From positions 263,242 to 327,241 of the forward strand of contig NW_004451413.1 of NCBI RefSeq assembly GCF_000321225.1: a stretch of 64,000 nucleotides of DNA, given 5' to 3'. Positions 57,216 through 64,000 of the stretch are shown here, piece by piece (the stretch's first letter is position 1; each line of letters starts with the position of its first letter). The notes under the pieces are model-generated. The model saw only the letters and a program-made list of their open reading frames with translations. It made no database searches and was not told the DNA's origin. Origin of the DNA: Odobenus rosmarus divergens (taxonomy: Eukaryota; Chordata; Mammalia; Carnivora; Odobenidae). Made by a program: the position numbers and the translations under genes.

Positions 57216-59139
57216 GAAGTTGTACTTCTGCTGTCACTTCTGCCATCTTTCTGTTTGTCGGTGGCGTCTCACCAAGACCACCAGGCTCAAGGGGAGGGGT
57301 CTGCTGTTTGAAGGGAGCGTCCGAGAATTTGCGAACATCTTTCAAAGCACCGCCGAACAACCGTGAGTGCAAATGCGGCCATGCTGATGAACCCAACACA
57401 GAGATGAACCGCGGCCAATGCTTTCGACATCTTGAGTGAAATCCTGCAGGATGACGTCACAGGCTTAGGTAGGCAAGTGAGAGTTTTCTTTTAGGAAGTG
57501 ACAATCCCAGCTGTGATGTGGGAGGTTGGTGCTTATTTTTTTCTCTTTTGATGTCCTCTTGTGAGCATTCTGTAGAGTAATTGCGTAGGACCCGGATGAG
57601 GATGGAGAATTCCTGTCTTTAATTTGAAAAGTTACAATGTGTCAATCGGCCCCAGTCTGAACTTTGTGGGAGTGCTGAATTCGGGGAGCCTTAGCACCGC
57701 AGCTTTCCCGATGGGGCGGGGTGAGGAGGACTGGGGTGGAGTTCAGATGACAGCCCACAGGCAAAATCTCCTGGGACTCTTTCAGCAGGACAAAGCCAAC
57801 TGTCTCCAAAGCTACACCCTGCTTCTCTGCTATGAAACAATTCATGACTTTGGATGAAACAGCCTTCGATATTTGCCATCATGTCAGTCCTTGAAGCAAC
57901 AGGGAGTTTTCTGGATTTGCTTGGACCATTAGAGATCACCGGGTAAAAGCACATATGGTGCCTGGGAATTTCTTGAATTCCCGCGAAATTTCCCATTATA
58001 TGGCTACATAGGTGAAATGAGAACAAAACAAAACAAAAACACCTTTGCACCGTAGCTCCTCCCTCTTCACTGCCTGTTTTTGTGCTCCAAGGGGCCGGGG
58101 GGCTGAGCGCCTCTGAGGTCTGGGTTGAAAGGGTAACTGCAGTGAATGGTGGTCTGGGCGGGAAGCAATGGCCCAGAAAACCATCACTGTTAGGAACAGA
58201 CGAGGACCACACGCCTGAGGCTTTATCTTCCTGAGAAGCAGAGACGAAGGAAAAACAAAAACTGGATCATTTAAAAACATGTCAGCAATCTGGCAAAAGT
58301 CAGAGAAGTCAAAAAGCCGCATGAGTTCATAAATAAGCCACAGATCCTGACTGGATTTAGTACAAATCCTTGGAGGCTTTGCCTATTGACAGCCGCTCAC
58401 AGTTCCGTTTCACTTCATTTTAGCTGTGGCTGGAGGCCGGGGTGGGGCTGGGTGGATGGGCATGGGAGCCTGTGTAGACTGTCTGGGGGCCGGGGGGCGG
58501 GGTGGATCAGAACGGAGGCCCAGGATGGCCTCAGAGCCCCAGGGGCTAGTCAGGACCACTTCCTGCCCTGCGTCTCCATGGTGTCTGTTAACATAACTGT
58601 TATCATTGGTGATGATGGTGATGGTAACAAATAGGGATGGTCAGGCCTCCCAAGAGAAGAGGGTTTGCCAAGAGGGTGTTTATTTAATCTCTCAATTAGA
58701 GTCTGGAAGAAGCTGTTCCCGCTGGGGAGAATGCCCCTCACGTCTTGGTGCAGAACAGGAGTTCTAGTGCCCCTGATGCCTGTTTTGCTTATTCTTTTGG
58801 GACTCTTAATATCTTTGTGCATTAAAGATAAGAATCAGGACGGAGAAATCATCCTGCATAAGGGGTGACTATCTTCTGTGTGTCCAGTGTCCAGTGTCAT
58901 TCCCTACCTGCAGTGACCTAGCCACTTTCTCAGGCTAGTGGAGGAAGGTGGGGGTGCCCTCTGAGTCTCTGGAACTTCCTGAACCAACTGAGAAACAGAG
59001 TGGAGAGCTAAGACTTGAGTCAGTTTGCTCCATTGATAGTAAACGTTAGGACAACCAGCCTGCCCCCACTGCCCTCTCTGTAGCCTAATGCAGGGCCACA
59101 TAATCCCTGGGCTCTTGTGGTGCTAAGAGTTTGGTTTTA
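57216..59139. other. unique sequence, no gene seen
   Basis: No recognised repeat or gene. The 173-codon minus-strand frame at 57691-58212 has no domain I recognise and is overlapped on the plus strand by a 77-codon frame. Confidence 0.4.
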
Positions 59140-59315
59140 ATATACATACATGTTTATCATTTAATCCTTATACAATCCAAAAATGTAGAGATTATTCTTG
59201 TCCCTCTTTGCTGATTCGAAAACCAGAAAGCAAGTGTCTTGCTGAACGACAGACGGCTAGTAAGTGGCAGATCCAGGACTTGAGCCCAGTGCTTCCCTAT
59301 CACACTCTGGTACCC
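59140..59315 (-). mobile_element. MIR SINE relic
   Basis: The order 'ttaatccttatacaatccaa', 'attcttgtccctctttgctg', 'ggctagtaagtggcagatcc', 'aggacttgagcccagtgctt' is the reverse complement of MIR. Confidence 0.78.
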
Positions 59316-59604
59316 TGTATCTACACACTCCCCAAAATAGGGATTCTGACCTCTGCCCTGAGGCATCTCTGGGGCCAAACCCAACAGAAGGATCTTGAAT
59401 TGACCCAGCAGGCACACACAGCAGTCTGAGTGGCATAAGAGAGTTGAGTCCACTTAACTTAGTACTTGGCAAAGGCAAACAAACCTTGCCTGTGTACTGA
59501 TTCACTGCTGCATTCATTTACTTGGTTGGGGGGGTCGTTTGTGTGAACAGTTCTGACCCTTTTCAGTACTTGACCTCTGACATCTATCTCAGCTCCATGA
59601 ATAC
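59316..59604. other. unique sequence, no gene seen
   Basis: No recognised feature. Confidence 0.4.
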
Positions 59605-59772
59605 CATGGGTGGGTGTGGTGGGGTGAATGGTGGCCCCAAAAGATATGTCCATGTTCTAATCCCTGGAACCTATGAATATCACTGTAAAGGGCAAAAGAT
59701 TTGATGAAGTCAATGATCTTGAGAGGAGGAGCTTATCCTGAGTTATCTGAGTGGGACCTGAATTCAGTTACA
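59605..59772 (+). mobile_element. MLT1-like LTR, left half, split by insertions
   Basis: The order 'gaatggtggccccaaaagat', 'atgtccatgttctaatccct', 'ggaacctatgaatatcactg', 'cttatcctgagttatctgag' is the 5' half of an MLT1-type LTR. Its 3' half resumes near 61345, about 1.6 kb away. Confidence 0.85.
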
Positions 59773-59786
59773 TGTATTTCTTTTTA

Positions 59787-60001
59787 TTTTTTTTTATTTT
59801 TTATTTTTTTTTAAAGATTTTATTTATTTATTTGACAGAGAGCGAGACAGTGAGAGGGGGAACACAAGCAGGGGGAGTGGGAGAGGGAGAAGCAGGCTTC
59901 CCGCTGAGCAGGGAGCCCGATGCAGGGCTCGAACCCAGGACCCTGGGATCATGACCTGAGCCGAAGGCAGACGCTTAATGACTGAGCCACCTAGGCGCCC
60001 C
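59787..60001 (-). mobile_element. SINEC element, first of a tandem pair
   Basis: Reverse-oriented complete element. Flanked by tgtatttcttttta at 59773-59786 and 60002-60015. Confidence 0.95.
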
Positions 60002-60015
60002 TGTATTTCTTTTTA

Positions 60016-60217
60016 ATATTTGTTTTGAAAGATTTTATTTATTTATTTGAGAGAGAGAGAATGAGAGATAGAGAGCATGAGAGGGAAGAGGGTCAGAGGG
60101 AGAAGCAGACTCCCCGCCGAGCAGGGAGCCCGACGCAGAACTCGATCCCGGGACTCCAGGATCATGACCTGAGCCGAAGGCAGTCGCTTAACCAACTGAG
60201 CCACCCAGGCGCCCCCT
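60016..60217 (-). mobile_element. SINEC element, second of a tandem pair
   Basis: Reverse-oriented complete element of a slightly different subtype ('gagagagcatgagag'-type body). Flanked by tgtatttcttttta at 60002-60015 and 60218-60231, so the same 14-mer occurs three times around two SINEs. Confidence 0.95.
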
Positions 60218-60224
60218 GTATTTC

Positions 60225-60389
60225 TTTTTAAATCGAGGTATAATTGATATATAACATTATATTAGTTTTGGGTGTATAAGACAGGGATGTGACATATGAT
60301 ATATGCTGAATGATCACCATAGTCAATCTAGTTAACATCAATCACCATACATGGTTATAAACATTTTTGTTCTTGTGATGAGATCTTTT
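60225..60389 (-). mobile_element. L1 (L1MA-type) 3' end, part 1
   Basis: Complement of an L1 3' UTR ('cgaggtataattgatatata', 'gttttgggtgtataagacag', 'catcaatcaccatacatggt'), the same type as at 28725. It is split by a young L1 piece at 60390. Confidence 0.82.
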
Positions 60390-60764
60390 TGTTTGTTTGT
60401 TTTTATTCTGTTGTTTTTTAAACAGAACAAGTCATGCATTAGGATGTGTGACTTCAACATTTTTGAGATGAGAAAAACATAAAAATATGGTTTTTGATGT
60501 AGTGTTCCATGACTCATTGTTTCTGTATAACACCCAGTGCTCCACGCAGAACGTGCCCTCTTTAATACCCATCACCAGGCTAACCCATCCCCCACCCCCT
60601 TCCCTCTAAAACCCTCAGTTGGTTTCTCAGAGTCCATAGTCTCTCATGGTTCGTCTCCCCCTCTGATTTCCTCCCCTTCATTTTTCCCTTCCTCCTATCT
60701 TCTTTTTTTTTTTTTTTTAACATATAATGTATTATTTGTTTCAGAGGTACAGGTCTGTGATTCA
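60390..60764 (-). mobile_element. young L1 3' fragment with atypical terminus
   Basis: From about 60493 this is the complement of a young carnivoran L1 3' UTR ('tttttgatgtagtgttccat' to 'aggtacaggtctgtgattca'). The expected last about 55 bp are replaced by about 100 bp of unrelated sequence (60390-60492) ending in a (GTTT)n-type tail. The target duplication (g/a)atgagatctttt lies near 60377-60389 and 60768-60780. Confidence 0.85.
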
Positions 60765-60765
60765 T

Positions 60766-61345
60766 GTAATGAGATCTTTTAAGATCTACTCTCTGAGCAA
60801 CCTTCAAATATGCAGTACGGTATTATTAACTATAGTCACCGTGCTGTACGTTGCATCCTCATGACATTTATTTTGTCACTGGATATCTGTCACCCTTCAC
60901 ATATTTCACTCCCCCACCCCTGCCTGGCAACCACTAATATGTTCTCTGTATCTATGAGCTTGGTTTTTTTGTTTTGTTTTGTTGTTTTAGATTCCACATA
61001 AAAGTGAGATCAAACAAATGGTATTTGTCTTTCTCTGCTTGACTTATTCACTTAGCATAATGCCCTCAAGGTCTATCATGTTGTTGCAAATGGGAGGATT
61101 TCCTTCTTTTTTATGGCCCAATAATATTCCATTATATATATATGTACATATATATATATACACATATATATACACACACATATATGCATACACACACACA
61201 CACACACATACACCACATCTTTGTCCATTCATCCATTGATGGACACTTAGGTTGTTCCTATGTCTTGGTTGTTGTAAAGAAAGCGGCAATGACAGATATC
61301 TTTTCAAATTACTGTTTTCATTTCAGATACACATATGCCTTTAAG
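60766..61345 (-). mobile_element. L1 (L1MA-type) 3' end, part 2
   Basis: Continuation of the host L1: 'taactatagtcaccgtgctg', 'gtgagatcaaacaaatggta', 'tagcataatgccctcaaggt', 'tcatccattgatggacactt', and 'gacagatatcttttcaaatt' at the truncation point. Confidence 0.88.
61134..61215. repeat. (TA)n/(CA)n compound microsatellite
   Basis: Runs of 'tatatatata' and 'cacacacaca' alternate with CATATA inside the L1. Confidence 0.93.
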
Positions 61346-61643
61346 AGAGCAGGAGAGGGAATTTTGACACAGATGTACATAGAAGCGAAGGTGCTGTGAA
61401 GACAGTAGCAGAGATCGGAGAGATACAGCCAGAAGCCCAGGCATGCCAGGGGAGCCACTCTTCCAGAAGCTGAAAGAGGAAAAGAAGGATCCTCCTGGGG
61501 GAGGCTTTGGAGCCAATATGGCCCTGCTGAAATCTTGACTTCAGACTCCTGGCCTCCAGAACTGTGAGAGAATACAATTTGGTTATTTGAAACTACAGAG
61601 TTTGTGGTAATTTGTGACAGCAGCCTCCAGGAAACTAATATGA
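61346..61643 (+). mobile_element. MLT1-like LTR, right half
   Basis: The order 'cacagatgtacatagaagcg', 'agatacagccagaagcccag', 'gaagctgaaagaggaaaaga', 'ggcctccagaactgtgagag', 'gtttgtggtaatttgtgaca', 'ggaaactaatatgatga' completes the LTR begun at 59605. The phrase 'ttcagatacacatatg' at about 61324 resembles 'ttcagttacatg' at about 59763, a plausible eroded target duplication of the L1. Confidence 0.87.
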
Positions 61644-61688
61644 TGAGTAAAGCCCTGTTCCCCAAGGCCCAGCCCTCTTGCACTTTAC

Positions 61689-61882
61689 CTGACCCAGGGA
61701 GGGGACTGTCCCGCTTGGCCATGGCTTGGTTGCACCTTGGCAAAGAAGTAAGTGAGAAAATCAAGAGGCAGGCACCCAGGTTAGCTCCGAGGGCCATCCC
61801 CAGCTCCAGGATATAGCGAGCTACCCAGCCAGCCAGCAGGAAGGAGTCATGGAGCTGCTTCCCAGGACCCTGCACCCAGGGC
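61689..61882 (-). other. exon-like open segment with splice-like borders
   Basis: On the minus strand a 194-bp segment is entered after 'ttggtttctag' (acceptor-like) and left at 'gggtcag|gtaaagt', a near-consensus donor. The frame (about 64 codons, phase 2 in and phase 1 out) is fully open and encodes a hydrophobic, possibly membrane-spanning stretch ('LHDSFLLAGWVARYILELGM', then 'ALGANLGACLLIFSL'). It lies inside the longest open frame of the window (61318-61944, 208 codons), but that frame's remainder is antisense to the MLT1 LTR and cannot be part of it. I do not recognise the protein. It could be an isolated exon, a pseudogene fragment or chance. Confidence 0.2.
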
Positions 61883-63449
61883 CTAGAAACCAAGACACCC
61901 AGGAGTGGGAGCTGCATGAGACTGAGGAAGGGAGATCCTTCCAAACATGCTGTCCTCCAGCTCTGTTGTAAATTAACAGTGTATCTCGGACTTCTTTCTA
62001 TTCTAGCCTGGAATTCTTTGCCCAGCTAATGGCATTTCCTTATAGGATGCCTTGAGAAAGGGGTGTGGGGGCAAGCTTTGGTTTGAAGTTAATGTTAAGG
62101 TTAGGATTAGGACTCCAAGCTAGTGTTGAAATATCATAATTGGTCTAAAGTATCAGAATGATGGCCTTCTGTCCAAGAAAACTGGAGAGAAACTGGAACA
62201 GTGGAGAGAACCTCTTTTGCCCAGAGAAACACTGATGTAATCGATCTGGCATTGAACCGAAGGCAAAGGCACTGGAGGAACCAAAGCCTCAGACCACACG
62301 TGACAAGCAGTTACCCAGGAGGATATCAGATGATGGGCCTAAATACGATTGTCAGGGAAAGAACTTTCAAAAAACTTACAGGGAAAAGAAGTGATTACAG
62401 AGAGAATTTAAAACAATCCTCACCTCAGATGTGTCTCTGCCACACAGGAGCCCAGAAAGGGAAAGGTAGCCCTGAGATCTTAGCACCAGGGTTGTCTGTG
62501 AACTCAGGTGTCCCTGAGACCCGGTGGGGTAGTCTCACACAGCAGAGGCAGAGCTGAGGGGGCTGGAGCCTACATGTCACGTTGGGAAGCAGACACATGG
62601 ATGTGTGAAGGTCCGGGGTCGGGGCTTGGGGGAGGAGTCCCTGGAGTGCCCCTGGAGGAGTCCCTGGAGTGCCCTATCTCCACTAGTCATGCTCTCCCAG
62701 CACACCAACAATGGCCCTGTGCCTCTACCTACTACCAGAGGGTTCTGTGGTAGCAGAGCACAAACTCTGAGGAGCTCAGATCTGCTGCTTTGACTTGGCT
62801 TCTGAGAGCCCCAGCTGTAGGAGGCCCCTCCTGGCCCTCCTGTTCAGGTTTCCTCCCCTTGCATCATTGCTCCACGAGGCTGGATATGACTCATCTCAAT
62901 GTCTGTGACATCTTGAAAGCGCCTTCTCAATGCAGCTAGGTCCAAATGACAACAGAGCAGATTTACAGAATCTTGGGTTGCTCTTCCTCCTCAAAAGTCT
63001 TCCAAGAACAAAGACTCAAAATGGCTGTGCTTATATGATTAGTAAATCAGATAGCCAATTTTTGTCCTTTTTCCATTTTTTGGTACTGCTTAATCTTTAT
63101 GGTAATGTCTTATAAAAATAACCAAAACATTATAGCTAACAATGTCAATTCTTACCCAAATTACTTACCTTCCCCTGCAGTTTTCCTTTCTCCCCATTCA
63201 AGCATATGTATTTCATCAGGAAAAAGATGTGATAAGGCAGGTAAAAAAAGACAGCAGAGTTTTTCTGCACTTGGTTACAAGGTCCAATGGAAGGAGCTGA
63301 GAAAACTTGAAAGGAAATATCTTGACGAATCATCCAGGTAGCAGCAAGAATTAAACACACTCCATTAACATGCATGGGATGGGTGGGAAGCCACGATCCT
63401 ACTTTGCCCTTCCCTCACTCTCAAAACCACCATCAGTTTTTGGGGTATC
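61883..63449. other. unique sequence, no gene seen
   Basis: No recognised repeat except the 23-bp tandem duplication listed separately. A 118-codon plus-strand frame at 62201-62557 has no domain. Confidence 0.4.
62631..62675 (+). repeat. 23-bp tandem duplication
   Basis: The unit 'ggaggagtccctggagtgcc' plus 'cct' is repeated exactly once at 62631 and 62654. Confidence 0.95.
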
Positions 63450-63790
63450 TTCTTTCAGATTGTGTTACTATGTATACTTTATGTTTTAAGCAGATAATGT
63501 TTACTATACATATTGTATTACAATTTAGTTTTTCATTTAAGATCCTATTGGGTTTTTCCATGTCAATCCATATAGCATTGTCTTAGTTTTTCCAATGGCA
63601 TATTAATTCAGTTCTCTGTTACACCATAATTTATTGAATACCTATGTACATATATCTTTACATACCTGTGTCCATGTTTCTGTATTACAAATTCATAAAA
63701 GTGGAATTCCTTGGTCCAAGAGTGTAACAGATTTGATGACATTTCCTTCCATAAAGTTTATACCTGTTTATTGCCCCATTGATAGTATGT
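63450..63790 (-). mobile_element. ancient L1 3' region
   Basis: The order 'ccatgtcaatccatatagca', 'ttctctgttacaccataatt', 'cataaaagtggaattccttg', 'gtccaagagtgtaacagatt', 'gaagtttatacctgtttatt' type text follows the complement of an old L1 (C-terminal end of ORF2 and 3' UTR). It is diverged. Confidence 0.6.
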
Positions 63791-64000
63791 AAGGAAGACT
63801 CAGACTAGCCTGTTCAGAAGTTTGGGAACCAAAATCAAGACTGAGGAAGTTGCCCAAAGCAGAAAAGGCCATCAAGATACTAGGACAACTCATTGGATGG
63901 AGGATCTTCCTAAGGGGACTGGAGGAGTTCAGGGCTGAATGAAGACAAAGAAGAGTAAAAGGTGGAAGGGTTGAGTGACTCAGGCCAGAAACCTTTAGCT
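63791..64000. other. unique sequence, no gene seen
   Basis: No recognised feature up to the window edge. Confidence 0.4.

Noticed and set aside
57691..58212. 173-codon minus-strand open frame
   Set aside because: No recognisable motif, overlapped on the other strand, and no conservation evidence available.
61318..61944. 208-codon minus-strand open frame, the longest in the window, as a gene
   Set aside because: More than half of it is antisense to the MLT1 LTR and adjoining L1. Only the sub-segment 61689-61882 has splice-like borders and is kept, at low confidence.

Overview
This 64 kb window is nuclear DNA from a mammal, almost certainly an arctoid carnivoran, most like a bear or pinniped. 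The main evidence is about eleven tRNA-Lys-derived SINEC elements. They have the 'gggcgcctgggtggctca' head and a tail reading 'ccctgcttgtgttccctctc', unlike my recollection of dog, cat or mustelid versions. Young L1 3' ends with the '(a)aactaatgatgt(a)atgtatggtg' terminus agree. Both attributions rest on memory of consensus sequences, not on a search.

I find no intact protein-coding gene. The stretch reads as intergenic or deep intronic sequence. The one clear gene-derived feature is a 5'-truncated processed pseudogene of RPSA (ribosomal protein SA / laminin receptor) at 47719-48027: 73 C-terminal codons, one internal stop, a polyadenylation signal and a poly(A) tail. A weak exon-like open frame with splice-like borders lies on the minus strand at 61689-61882.

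Layout. 1-11.5 kb: MIR and L2 relics, an ancient L1 split by a young L1 (2.3-5.1 kb), one SINE, an L1 3' end at 10.5-11.0 kb. 11.5-17.2 kb: repeat-poor. 17.2-24.5 kb: an L1 relic, an MLT1-like LTR interrupted by a small tandem repeat, otherwise mostly unique sequence. 24.5-30.8 kb: a long degraded L1 with a SINE inside, two L2 3' ends, a second SINE, a minus-strand L1 split by a young L1 fragment, and an MLT1-like LTR. 31-45 kb: SINEs, MIRs, several L2 copies, a HAL1/L1-type ORF1 relic (39.2-40.1 kb), a CpG-dense patch (35.7-36.1 kb) and a polypurine tract (41.3 kb). 45.9-48.7 kb: two unusual local duplications, one with an adjoining inverted segment, and the RPSA pseudogene. 51-59 kb: GC-richer and repeat-poor with two LTR relics. 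59.6-61.6 kb: a retrotransposon stack in which one LTR was split by an L1, which then received another L1 and two SINEs.

No gene system or operon-like organisation is present. The interesting content is the history of insertions and local rearrangements. Repeat boundaries are by eye, and family names below class level are provisional.
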